Below, piece by piece: positions 48,324 through 59,818 of a stretch of 64,000 nucleotides of DNA. The stretch spans positions 8,667,001 through 8,731,000 of the forward strand of contig JAPTOF010000002.1 in the NCBI GenBank assembly GCA_028554755.1. The letters are read 5' to 3'. The position numbers and the translations under genes were made by a program. The notes under the pieces were generated by a model. That model did not search any database and had not been told where the DNA came from. It saw only the letters and a list, made by a program, of their open reading frames with translations. The first letter of the stretch is position 1; each line of letters begins with the position of its first letter. Origin of the DNA: Cordia subcordata (lineage: Eukaryota; Streptophyta; Magnoliopsida; Boraginales; Cordiaceae).

Positions 48324-51300
48324 ATAGAGGAGTAAAGATGGAGGAAAGAAACAATATTTTGGTTTGGCTTGCAAATGGAAACGATAACGTTAGAATTGGT
48401 CCTGTTTCTTGGCTTTCTCCATTTGTTTTCTCCATGCCTGCTTCATTATGTGACCATTGACTTTCATGACAATGATTGGTAACGGGTGACAACAATGAGT
48501 TGAATTATATTATGGCTCCATGAATCATCAACTTGATCAGGTTAGTTGAATAATATTATACTCGAATACTTTTATGACTTGAGAGTAGCCTTAACCAGTT
48601 AAACTGTTCTCGAATAGGTCATCGACTTGAGTTGTAAACTCGTTGAAAATCTTGGTGCAGATCCGGCGCAGTTTTATAAATGAAATTAGATGAAACTGTC
48701 ATCCACCTATCCTCTGTATCATTTAGTCAGATTTTGTGTCTTAATTGCTTCCAATTAATTCAAATCTGACAACGGCTTTAAAGCATAAACAACTGCTTTT
48801 GTTAAAACTTAATACATCAGGGGGAAGAATATATACCAAAGGTAAATAGTCTATTAAACTCATCATTTTCTGGTATGTCTTTACTTTGAATTAGTAATAT
48901 TTAATAGTTTTATGTATACTTGATATATAGAATATACAATTTTTCATTCCTTCTCCCCAATATATATATATATATATATATGATCATAAACTTTAACACT
49001 ACTATATAAAACTACAAGCTACTTCTTACAATACTAATTAATTATACAAGGAAATCTGTAACTTATAATATGATATGAAATTGCGCAGTTGGTTGAGTCC
49101 TTTCTGTCCACGTATAACCATTTTCTTCGTAGCCTTGCTTAATTATTCACTTCAATTCAATTCCCGATTCTCATTTTTTGTATTCAAAATTACTTTTTCA
49201 AATTTGGACCATGCATTATGAAGTGTTAGATTATGTAAGCCAATTTCCACGAAAAGAATAAAAATAGAAAAAGAACTCCAAGATCTTCAACTAATTCTTG
49301 TAGCACTAATTGATTTTGAATTAAAGGAAGCTTTCGTTTTTAACAAGCAATGTATGATGAACAAAATTTGTAGAGATAAAAAAGTTATAACAATCTAGCA
49401 AAAGAAAAGGTCATAAGTCATAACAAGTCACTTATGATGACAAATTGCTGCATCGTCACCCAGACACACCTTGAACCTTGATGTAGCCCTTGGCAATTAG
49501 TTTTAGTCAACGTAGCAATCAAATCAAATCTTATTCGATTAGATTAAATTAATTATATAAAATTAATGACCTACTCATTTAAGAGCGTCCTAATGCTAAC
49601 TCTAGCATGTGAGATCTCGTAATAGTTGGGTCCGCTGGATTTTTTTAACCAAAAATCACTTTTTTTTAAAAGAAAGTATATTTATTTGTATTAAGTCTTA
49701 TTTAGATTTGTTTTCGAGAAAATTGAAATTTAAAGAAAAGTTCAATTTTAATTGTTTTCAAAATTATAAATTTTAATATATAAAAAAAATAAAATTTTCA
49801 AACGTTTTACAAAAATCTTAATTTAAACAAACCCTTAATACTATATTAAATAAGATATGATAATATCAAAAAATTTCCATACGACACGTGTCATTTATAT
49901 TTTGAGATCAGAAGATGTATATTACATGTTTAGCAGACGTATATTACATCAATTAAAGTAGTAGTTCTCTCTACCTAGTGTTTGGACAACCACGTATAAT
50001 TCAGAAGTAGGACATTGACTTTCCCAACATGATGAAAATGGTGCAAGGGACAAACCTTTCCCTTCTTTTGAATAGATAATTTCACATAATTTATAATAAT
50101 TATGTTGGTTTTAATAATATCTTTAACATGGATTAATTTGAATAAAATTTGTTAATTAGTGAGGAGTCGTTTAAATGTTTTGGAAAAGCAATATTAATTT
50201 TGTAAGTGATGCATAATAACAATTAGAAGATATATTTAGAAGTGTATATTTGCATAAATTTCTAAAATAGATTGATAAAAAGGTTAACACAATCATTATC
50301 GCGAGAAAAATATCAGTAAAAACAGCAACCTCTTGTTTCTTAATCACCCCATCTTTATTCGTGTTTTCACTTTAGCGTTTTCTTATAACAGTTTAAACGA
50401 TTCTTGAAATAGAAAATAACATGACGACCTCAGAGTTGTGCAAAAGTGAATCACAAAAAATTCGTTAATGCAACAAGCTGGGAAGAATACTTGTTTACAT
50501 AAGCTCTGAAAGAAGGAAAATGGAGGAATATTCTTTTTCTTTTCTTTTTCCTCTCTCTTTAACGAGTTAATCTTACCTTTCCATCAAAATGGGATTTGGA
50601 GGTATATAAAAGGAGAAAAAAACTCAACATTTTATAACGCAACCTTGTTTTGGATAATATCTCTTCCCAACTAAAAAGAACAACAGATTATTTATATACA
50701 ACGATCAACCATCTTCTCATTAAGACTAGTTAAGTAATTTGTCATATTAAAATTTTGAGTCCTTTCCTTCTTCAATTCATGTAAAACGTTATAATTTGTT
50801 AGCTTACGATCTTTTTGGCAATCGAGACATAACATTATAGAGGCAAAATCATTAGTTTGTGGGAGGATCTTCAGCCTTCAAATATCAAGTCGCTTAATGT
50901 GAAAATCTTATGATTACGATTGACTCATTAATTACTTTGAACTTGATAAATGGATTACTCCCGCTTAATGGCCTAGTAAAACCCTTCTTAGAAGACGGCG
51001 GCAAAATAATACTGGGTTTTACGTTTGAGCACGTTTATAGAGAAACAATCGCTATACTATTTAGCCAACCACAATGTTGATAAACCTATTGGTTGTGTGT
51101 TCAAATTGCAGCAACTATAAGACTGGAAGAAGAGGTATTACTATTCAAAGGATAGTAGTCAAAACTGGTTTTAAGCTTAAACTTTTTAAAAGAGAAAATT
51201 ATTAGGCTTGAACATATAGCTATCCTTCCATGTTCTCCAAATTTGGTCCTTTACCACCATCCTTGTAGGCTTGGTTGACCAATCTTCCAGATGTGCTTCC

Positions 51301-51340
51301 ACCATTTTTGTTGATTCTATTTCTTCAAAAAAAAAAAAAA
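48324..51340. other. Receptor-kinase upstream region and AT-rich spacer
   Basis: The kinase promoter must lie just right of 48323, but no TATA box stands out. The rest is gene-free AT-rich DNA with a TA microsatellite near 48959-48981 and a T/A-rich MITE-like patch near 49690-49840. Confidence 0.4.
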
Positions 51341-51343
51341 AAG

Positions 51344-52265
51344 AGATGAATTACTCAACTTCCTCCTGTGGTTTGACAAATATGTATAATAATACCTTGT
51401 AGTTACGAAATTAGCTAAGTCACCTCCTGTAGTTTTAATGAAGGTACACATAGATCCCCTCCGTTAATTTTTCCGTCCAAAATAACGAGTTTTGACATGC
51501 TCGCGCGGCTTGTGCAATTTTGCTTTATTTTTTTCATAATAAATGGATTGAATAAGTTTTTCTATCCTCAATTTGTTTTAAAAATTAAAAAAAAGCAATA
51601 AAATTAAAAAAAAAAGAAAAAGAAAAACATCCACCACTCCTACCACCCCCACCATTGCTACCCCACCCCAGCCCCAGCCAGCCCCCCTCCTCGCCAGCCC
51701 CCACCCCCCACTTCCACCTCTCCCTCCATCCCCACCCCCACCAGCTCCCACCCCCGTCGCCCCCACCCCCTACCTCCACCACTCCTGCCACCCCCACCCC
51801 CACCCCCACCTCCGCCACTCCCGCCCCTGTCCCCACCCCCGTCGCCCCCACCCCTCACCTCCACTACTCCCGCTGCCCCAACCCCCGCCCCCGCTGCCCC
51901 CTCCCTCCACATCCACCACTCCCGCCACCCCCAACCCCACCAGCCCCCACCCCCGTCGGCTGTCGCCCGTCACCCCCACCCTCACTCCCACCAACCCTCA
52001 TGTGTTTCTTTTTGTGTTTTTCCTAATTTAATTTTTTATTTTTTATTTTTTAAAATAAAATAAAAGTAAAATAAATATTTTATTTAATAAGTTAGGGGCA
52101 AAATAGACTTTTTACTTGAAATCCGTCAAAAAACTTACAATTGTTAGTTTTAGGGGGACGTGTGCACCTTTCTTAGAAATATGAGAGAGCAATCTGCTAG
52201 TTTCATGACCACAGGGTATGTAGTGCACATCTGTCAAACCACAGGGAGAAGTTGAACAATTCACC
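51344..52265. mobile_element. TIR element (probably Mutator-like) with C-rich core
   Basis: The left end (GATGAATTACTCAACTTCCT, then CCTGTGGTTTGACAAAT) and the right end reversed (GGTGAATTGTTCAACTTCTC, then CCTGTGGTTTGACAGAT) form long, imperfect inverted repeats of about 130 bp. Both ends abut runs of A, so a poly-A target duplication of about 9 bp is possible. The core (51629-52005) is almost entirely C with some A and T. No transposase is present. Confidence 0.72.
51629..52005. repeat. C-rich, nearly G-free low-complexity tract
   Basis: About 375 bp of CACCCCCACC-, CCACTCC- and CGCCCC-like words have very few G on the plus strand. Frames through it translate to proline- or glycine-rich low-complexity strings and should not be called genes. 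The minus strand is packed with G-runs. Confidence 0.9.
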
Positions 52266-52647
52266 CAAAAAAAAAATTGAAAAATTGCTTTGGCAGTCTG
52301 TTTAGCCAACAATTTGTCCAAACTTTCTTTTTTCATGCTGGTGAACTTTGTTTTCGCTATGGCTTGTTCATGGTTCACTGCTTCTTTGGTGCTTCTAAAA
52401 ATGTTCGCATGAGCGTGTATCTTGTTATGTGCTGAGGATGTGTGGGCTTTTCTTTGATTTAACTTCAAGATACACTGAAAATGTTCGAATGAGCATGTGT
52501 CTTGTTCTGTGCCGAGGATGTGTAGGCTTTTCTTTGGTTTAAACTTCAAGACACTCTCATTTCATATTTGTGCTTATTGTTGTTGGTCGCATTTTTGGAT
52601 TCCTTATACTGTGATGCTATACTTGTTGGGCTAGATTCCTCTAGTAC

Positions 52648-52701
<54 letters not shown>

Positions 52702-52819
52702 GTTAAAGTTGTTTGTTGTTTGTTGTTTGAAAGTAAAAATGTGATATCTTAGGGGATTCCTTTAATTTAATAGGGATTAAAGGAAAATGAGAGTTCTGTT
52801 AGCTCATGGATCATTCTGA
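52266..52819. other. Spacer with (TA)n microsatellite
   Basis: A near-duplicate of TGTGCTGAGGATGTGTGGGC occurs at 52426 and, with small changes, at about 52508, so a short stretch is locally duplicated. A TA run of about 48 bp lies at 52650-52697. No gene is present. Confidence 0.5.
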
Positions 52820-53639
52820 TAGGGATGTCAATAGTAACCCGCCCCACCCCGTAGGGGTACCAGTGGGGTAGAGGCGGGGTTTTTTATTTGTGTACCTGTG
52901 CAGGGGCGAGCCGGGGGTTGGGGTTGGGTGACCCTGCCCTGCCCCGCCCCACCCCGCCCCGGTATATATGTGTGTGTGTGTATTATGTTTAATATTATAT
53001 TCGTTTGAACAAAATATTCCTATTGTATTCAACGTGAATGTATAAAAATTGATTCATTCATAAATTGAACGTCCTGATTTGATTAATTGAATATATTGTT
53101 TCTAAGTAATTTTTCCTTTTTCTCGTTCTATAGAGATGCATGGTCTACTAATTAATTGCATGTATTGATTTGATCATTACAGCTTATGGCTTCTAAGTAA
53201 TTTTTTTTAATTGATTTTTTGGAATTTATCGTATAAAGTAAGACACTTTTCCATCGTAAATCAACTTGATGTCCTATTTTAATCTATAGAAAATTATTTT
53301 TTAAAAATAATTTTAATTTTTTAAAATTACTTTTAATAGTTTAGTTCTTCAAAATAACTTTTAATTTATTTAATTAACAAGTAGATGTTTCATTTAATAA
53401 ATAAGGCTTAATAGGTAGGATTTTTTACCCCGATGCTACTGTCCTTTGACTTTCGTTAACAGTCACTCTGCTAGTAGGGGATGGTGTAAAAAATACTTTA
53501 TTTGACTTTTATTAATAGGTACCCTTGGCAAAGACATAGTGTAAAAAACACCAATAAAGACGAAATGATAGTAAAGAAAAACTAGAAACGGGATAAGATA
53601 AGTGAAAAAACAACATGTGCGAATCCATTGACATCCCTA
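52820..53639. mobile_element. Non-autonomous TIR element, hAT-like
   Basis: The ends TAGGGATGTCAAT and ATTGACATCCCTA are a perfect 13 bp inverted repeat about 820 bp apart. Inside the left end is a G/C-rich stretch with CCCGCCCCACCCCG. No coding sequence is present. I could not see a clean 8 bp target duplication, so the superfamily is tentative. Confidence 0.6.
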
Positions 53640-53753
53640 AATTCATTCGTCATTCGCAAATCTAGACACCACAAAGGAATCACTTATTAGATAATCAACA
53701 GTGCAACGCAGTGTTAGCCGCAGCTGACTTTTATAAAGCTCCTCATCATTACC

Positions 53754-56700
53754 ATGCCCAAACTCCACCACCACCATCTTCCACCTCTCCTCCTCCTCCT
53801 GTCTTTCCTCTCCTCATCACCACCATTTTCACAAGCCACCACCACCACCACCACCACCACCACCATCGACAAAGACATCCCCGACCCAATCGCACGTTTC
53901 CGACAATACCTCCAAATCAAAACCGCACACCCCGACACAGACTACGCCTCCGCCGTCACTTTCCTCACCAACTTCACCTCCTCCGCCATCCCCAACCTCA
54001 ATTCCAAAATCCTCCACTTCACGCCGCCCAAAACTAAGCCACTCCTCCTCCTCACGTGGACAGGCTCCGACCCTTCCCTCCCCTCCATCCTCCTCAACTC
54101 GCACCTCGACTCCGTCCCCGCCGAGCCCTCCAAGTGGCTCCACCCGCCTTTCTCCGCCCACTACTCCCCCGACGGCAAAATCTTCGCCCGCGGTGCCCAA
54201 GACGACAAATGCATCGGCCTTCAGTACTTGGAAGCCATCAAGAACTTACAAGCAACATTCACCCCACTTCGCACCATCCACATCTCCTTCGTCCCAGATG
54301 AAGAGGTTGGTGGATTCGATGGGTGGGCTAAATTTGCAAAATCCCAAGAGTTTAAAGATTTGAACCTTGGGTTCGTCTTGGATGAAGGGCAAGCTTCGCC
54401 TGGGGATGAGTACAGGGTGTTTTATGCTGATAGGCAACCTTGGCATTTGGTGATCAAGGCGGTTGGAGTGCCCGGTCATGGCTCCAGATTGTACGATGGT
54501 ACTGCGATGGAGAATTTGATGAAGAGTGTTGAGGTTATTGCAAAGTTTAGAGATGCCCAATTCGATGTTGTTAAGGCTGGTTTGGCTGCTAATTCCGAGG
54601 TTATTTCGGTTAACCCCGTCTACTTGAAGGCTGGGATTCCCTCACCTACTGTAAGTATGTGTGATTTCAGCTCAGATGGATATATATAATTTATAGAGCA
54701 TAATTTACGTACGACCATTAATGCATAAGTTGCTTCCTTAATTAGATCAACTACTGTCTACTAAGCTGTACCATGTAGCTGTATCATTTTTAGCTCAGAA
54801 AGGTACATTTTTTACTGCATAAGGTATGCTATAGTTGTACCATATTGAACCTTGTCGCCGGAGGTGGGAGGAAAATTTTTATTTTTACCCTACTTTTAAA
54901 ATTTTATCACAAATATACCCTTATTTTGAAAAAGTTTTCAAAAATACCCTTTTCGGTATCCCGAAATTTAAAAAAAAATAAGAAAAAGTAATTTAAAATT
55001 TTTAAAAAACCGGTGTATTTTTAACGAAAACGGTAAGTCACATACCGTATTTTTAACGAAAACGGTAGGTGACTTACTGTTTCCAAATCCCAAAATTTAA
55101 AAAAAAAATAAAAAAAAATTTTAAAATTTTTTTTAAAACCGGTGTATTTTTAACGAAAACGGTAGATGACTTACCGTGTTAGATGAGTGAGTAGTTTTTG
55201 GAAATTTCCAAATTGGAACTGTTTTCACTTTGCAATCAACAGATGCTTAAGGAGGAGAAAAGAGATTATGTGTGTGTTTTTTGTGTGTGTTGTGTGTGTG
55301 TGTCACTTTTTTGTATTGTCATGTCTTATCAGTGTTGCTCTTTGTGGCACCTGTCAGATATACATGCACGTTCTTGCAAGCCTTTTAGCCAAAAAAAAAA
55401 ACAAATTCATTTATTATACAACCCCTGCCTCCACCCCAGTCCCCAAGCCCTACCTCAAACCTTTAATACGGTAAGTCACCCACCGTTTTCGTTAAAAATA
55501 CACCAGTTTTTTAAATTTTTTTAAATTAATTTTTTTATTTTTTTAAATTTTGGAATTTGGAACGGTAAGTCACCTACCGTTTTCGTTAAAAATACAGCAA
55601 GTGACTTACCGTTTTCTTTAAAAATACACCGGATTTTAAAATTTTTTAAGTTACTTTTTTTTATTTTTTTTAAATTTCAGGATTTTGGAACGGTAAGTCA
55701 CCTACCATTTTCGTTAAAAATACGGTAGGTGACTTACCGTTTTCGTTAAAAATACACCGGTTTTTTAAATTTTTTTAAATTACTTAAAAAAAAAAAATTT
55801 AAATTTCGGGATTTGGAAACGGTACCGAAAAGGGTATTTTTGAAAACCTTTTCAAAACAAGGGTATTTTTGCAATAAATTTTTAAAGTAGGGTAAAAATA
55901 AAAATTTTCCGAGGTGGGATTGGCATTGCCATTCATGAGTCATTTCCTTGATTAGAACTACTGCTAAGTTGTGCCATGCCAGCTATATCAATTTTAGGTC
56001 AGCTTGGTGCAGTTTACGTTGCATAAGGTTATACTCGAGATGTATCAGACGAAAATGAGACTTTTCCACGAGGTGGGGTCCATCAAATCTTCTACCTTAT
56101 GGCTGTTGAGAGAATCTTGAATCCTTAGGTTGTACCATGCTAGCCTGTCGGTTTCCCTAAATGTACTAGTATAGTTGATTGATCTTATTTCAGAAGTTGT
56201 ACTGTTGCACCATGATTGATCTTGTTTCAGAAGTTGTACTGTTGTATCATGATTGATCTTATTTCATAAGTTGTACTGTTGTCCATGATTGATCTTATTT
56301 CATAAGTTGTACTGTTGTACCATGCTATCAATATCAATTTCCTTAAATGAAATGTTACTGTTGTATCACGCTAGCAATATCAATTTCCTTAAATGAAATG
56401 TACTACTGTAGTCACTCTTTAATAAGTGTTCTGTTCTCCCGCTTTTGTGGGTGATAATTATCTTTGTGGATATGACTGTGCAGGGGTTTGTGATGAATAT
56501 GCAGCCATCAGAAGCAGAAGCAGGCTTTGATATTCGACTACCGCCAACAGCTGATCCAGATATTATGATGAAAAGGATTACTGAAGAATGGGCGCCAGCT
56601 TGGAGGAACATGTCATATGAGGTGATGATATGCCTTTGCTTTCTGTTGGTATTAGTGTTAGTGGCATATCTAAATGTCTGATTCTATACGCTTCATTAGT

Positions 56701-58385
56701 AATATATACAGATATATAAAGGATTTGATGCTCAGACAGTATACTCTTATGATATACTCCATCCTGATGCCTCTAAGTTGTTCTCTGTTTAAATTTTGAG
56801 CCTATGTTGATGTCTCTTACAAGGTATGAAGATGCCATGTCCTATGGTATCATGTTCATTTAAGAATCTATGTAAAGATGGGCTGAAACTAAATTAATTT
56901 CAGAATCTTCACAATGATCATAATAAATGTTTTTCCTCAAGATGACCTTCTTCTTGAATATTCAACATTGTGCACAGTTGATTCAAGGTGTCTAGAGCTG
57001 TTATCAACTTTTTTCAGATAGAAAATGGAAAATAGTACAAGCAACACTTAACTTATCCAAAAAAGAGATTCTTACTAGGATGAAAATGTCTGTTTGATTC
57101 AATCACAGTCAAGAATTTGAAGCAGGAAACTGTGACAACGACATTGTTTCCGTATTTATTTTCATCAATAATGACTAACTGTATATTTTGACAAAAACCA
57201 TCTTCTGTAAGATCTTTATTTGTCAATTCAAGATCCTAACTCAGAATTGTTTACTATTTTTGTTTTGTAATTGATTCTGAAGTTGTCTGTTTGAATTTTG
57301 AAAATTTCACTTCATCATTTCTGTGGTTTCACTTTGGTTTTCATTGGGGCTTGGGCTGTACTTCTCTTTGTTGTCAACTTTTTTTTTTTTTTTCCTAATA
57401 ATTGATTCTAAAATGGACTGTTTGAATATGAAAATATTGGATAGCCACTTTACCTTGATGTACATTACTGCTTTTGTTGCTCAGCTGGATTAGTTTGTGT
57501 TGTTATATGTGAAGGAACTCATTTGCCCCATGCATTCTTTTAAACAAATTTGTACCAAATTTTATCCCTATTGTTAAAAGTCATGTTCTCTCCCATTTTA
57601 GCTCATTCTATACTGCTGCTGCCGGTTTGATAGTTTATATAGCTTGGTTAGATAAGCCTCGGATGAGCTGCATTTTCTTTTCTTAAATTCCAAGGGATCT
57701 TTCATAGCTAGTTGATGATCAAGTTATTCATCCTCAATGCCTGGTGAAGTGAGCCAGGCTAATTGTGCATTCTACTCATCAAACTTATTACCTGGAGAAA
57801 GAATTCTATTCCCGTGTTTCATCCCTGTCATTCATCTATATTCCCATAAAAAAGATACCCTCTGTTTGAGGGTGAAAATGAAAATGTACAAGAGAAATAT
57901 CTTTCCCATTCTCTGTAGGCATATGCAGGAGTCATTGAAGATGGCTAATCATTTTTATGATTCAACAGGTCACTGCGAAGGGATTTCTAAGAGATTATAT
58001 GGGACGCCCTCTGATGACACTTCCTGATGATTCCAATCCTTGGTGGTCTGTTTTCAAGAATGCTATTGAAGCAGCTGGCGGGAAACTTGCAAAGCCGGAA
58101 ATTTTAGCTTCAACTACTGATGCTCGTTTCCCGAGGCATATGGGAATCCCTACCTTAGGCTTCTCTCCGATGAAGAACACTCCCATATTACTGCATGATC
58201 ATAATGAGGTGTTCAAGCATCTCCTGCCTAGAATGTCTTACCACTAAATTATGCTTCAATGGTGAATAAGCTTTTTGCTTTTCCTGTTATTGCAGTTCCT
58301 GAAGGATACAGTTTATTTGGAGGGAATCAAAGTCTATGAATCAATAATCAGATCTTTAAGTTCCTTCAGAGGTTCTGCTTCATGA
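53754..58385 (+). CDS. Aminoacylase-1-like M20 metallopeptidase
   Basis: Zinc amidohydrolase expected to release amino acids from N-acyl-amino acids. Exons 53754-54650, 56484-56621, 57969-58208 and 58296-58385 join in phase 0 to give 454 residues, the family's usual size. An N-terminal hydrophobic stretch (about 9-27) looks like a signal peptide for the secretory pathway, followed by nine threonines from an ACC repeat. Family motifs are NSHLDSVPAE (H117, D119), ARGAQDDKC (D150), FVPDEEVGG (catalytic E183, zinc-ligand E184), LDEGQ (E211), PGHGS in the dimerisation domain (H242) and LLHDHNE (421-425). The C-terminus is FLKDTVYLEGIKVYESII. All metal ligands are present. The first 500 bp are much more GC-rich than later exons. 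Intron 1 (1833 bp) carries a Mutator-like element. Confidence 0.93.
54716..56095 (+). repeat. Diverged duplicate segments flanking the intronic transposon
   Basis: About 155 bp at 54716-54869 resembles 55930-56092: GCATAAGTTGCTTCCTTAAT with GAGTCATTTCCTTGAT, then AAGCTGTACCATG with AAGTTGTGCCATG, GCATAAGGTATGCTA with GCATAAGGTTATACT, and both close with GAGGTGGG. A tandem duplication seems to have existed before the transposon landed in the first copy. Confidence 0.6.
54870..55910. mobile_element. Mutator-like MITE in aminoacylase intron 1
   Basis: A 1041 bp element with long inverted repeats: both ends read GGAAAATTTTTATTTTTACC and stay similar for about 90 bp through CAAAAATACCCTTTTCGGTA. 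A perfect 9 bp duplication, GAGGTGGGA, flanks it at 54861-54869 and 55911-55919, the size expected for Mutator-like elements. Each arm repeats a near-palindrome, ACGGTAAGTCACCTACCGT, joined by TTTTTAACGAAAACGG. The core (about 55180-55470) is unrelated GT-rich sequence. No transposase is encoded. Confidence 0.9.
56177..56323 (+). repeat. Four-copy 37 bp tandem repeat in intron 1
   Basis: GATTGATCTTATTTCA, followed by (G/T)AAGTTGTACTGTTG, repeats with starts at 56177, 56214, 56251 and 56287. It is a small intronic minisatellite. Confidence 0.88.
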
Positions 58386-59415
58386 TCCATGATGATCAGT
58401 CATCCATGAAGTCAAGCATGACAGTTATTGGTATGATCCTCATGTACGCTAAAATTTGCTTAAATTTGGATTGATAAAATTTGTCCAGCTTCATGCGATT
58501 TCTGCTCATTCTTTAGTCAGATGATGTAGTCTAGATTACATTAGAACATACACTGTGTATGTTGTATGCATTATTTGATATTTTTCCAGTCTTTTCACAA
58601 TTTCCTTTGTTTCTTTATAGTAAAATTGACTCTGTGAAAACGTTTCATGATGGAGTTTCAAGTTGTTACTCTAAAACCATCATTATTGACTTGTTACCTA
58701 ACCTTCTTCTTCTATTGTTCATGCGATATGGTACTTTGTTGTTTTATTTATTTACTTATTTATATTGAGGATGGACTGTCATGACCTTTGCAGGTGAAAA
58801 AGCAAAGCAAACGAAACTGCGGAACAAACATCAGACTTAACACGAAACATCAGAGCAAGCCTCATAGGCGAGAATGCCAATATTTCTTTACAGACCGATC
58901 ATTCTGTTGCTGAAGCTGATTGAGAGAACTGGGCAATGGTCAGCAAACAATGGATTTAGCCATTAGTGAAGGTTCAACTTTATTACATGGTACACAAGAA
59001 AATGTCTCACTTCTGTCTGATTGCGTCTCATTCGACATTAGAGACTCTTATTGCTTCCAAGTTTGCTATAGTTTCATGTTTACAAGAGTCTTGGTGGCTT
59101 GATCATTAGATATGTTTTATCTTAGCCATCTTATTCTGCTTTTTCGATTGAATTGAAGTTTCCATGGATGGGCCGGACCACAAACGCCCACCTCGAATCT
59201 GGTCCACAAAGCCTTAAGACAAAACCAAAGAACCACACTAGGTCGACAAGCATAAAACATAAAAATGTAACTAGTACACGAAAGTTTGACGATAATATTT
59301 ACTTGTATTATTTATATTATATATTAATACATTACAGCCGTAAGATGCGTCCATTGCAAGTAAAAACCTTCTAATTTGGCGTCTACAAGTCCAAGAAACT
59401 GTCAAGGTCGTGGCG
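58386..59415. other. Aminoacylase 3' flank and spacer
   Basis: It contains the probable 3' UTR and AT-rich DNA. The short frames at 58559-58768 and 58920-59102 have no recognisable domain, and I do not call them genes. Confidence 0.4.
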
Positions 59416-59418
59416 TAA

Positions 59419-59815
59419 GACTAACTCCAACAAATCTCTTAAAATACAAAAAATCTCATATTTAAAAGTTTTGTTAGTAATAAAGTGCTCTAACAGTTCT
59501 CTTATTCCATCCTTGAAATTTTACTTTTTTTCCCAACCCCAAACCAAATCACTTATATATAGGGATTTTTTTTCGTCCCCCAAAATCAACCCCCAAATCC
59601 CATCTCCCATCCCCATAATTTTAAGACTACAACATTATAAAATAGGGAAGTTGTTGGAGTGAAACTGAAATTAGGATTCCTTAAACTGAATGTTTGATAA
59701 AAAATAAGAGAGCTGTTGGAATAGAATTAAAAATAAGGGATCTCAAAATATAAGAAAATGACTCAAATTACTTAAATTTAAGAAAAAAAAAATAAGGGAA
59801 CTGTTGGAGTTAGCC
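59419..59815. mobile_element. PIF/Harbinger-like MITE
   Basis: A 397 bp element with ends GACTAACTCCAACA and, reversed, GGCTAACTCCAACA (13 of 14 match), flanked by TAA at 59416-59418 and 59816-59818. The interior is A/T-rich and non-coding. Confidence 0.82.
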
Positions 59816-59818
59816 TAA

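Noticed and set aside
48324..48374. A longer receptor-kinase N-terminus starting at 48374
   Set aside because: That codon is TTG. The first ATG, at 48323, begins a good signal peptide.
51578..52026. Several overlapping glycine-rich and proline-rich reading frames on both strands
   Set aside because: They are translations of the C-rich tract. Open frames in every direction are expected from such composition, and no domain is visible.
53729..53737. TTTATAAAG as the aminoacylase TATA box
   Set aside because: It lies only about 20 bp before the ATG, which would place transcription start at or beyond the start codon.
55187..55524. Two overlapping frames inside the Mutator-like element
   Set aside because: Cysteine/valine strings come from TGTG repeats. 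They lie within a transposon core and lack any family resemblance.
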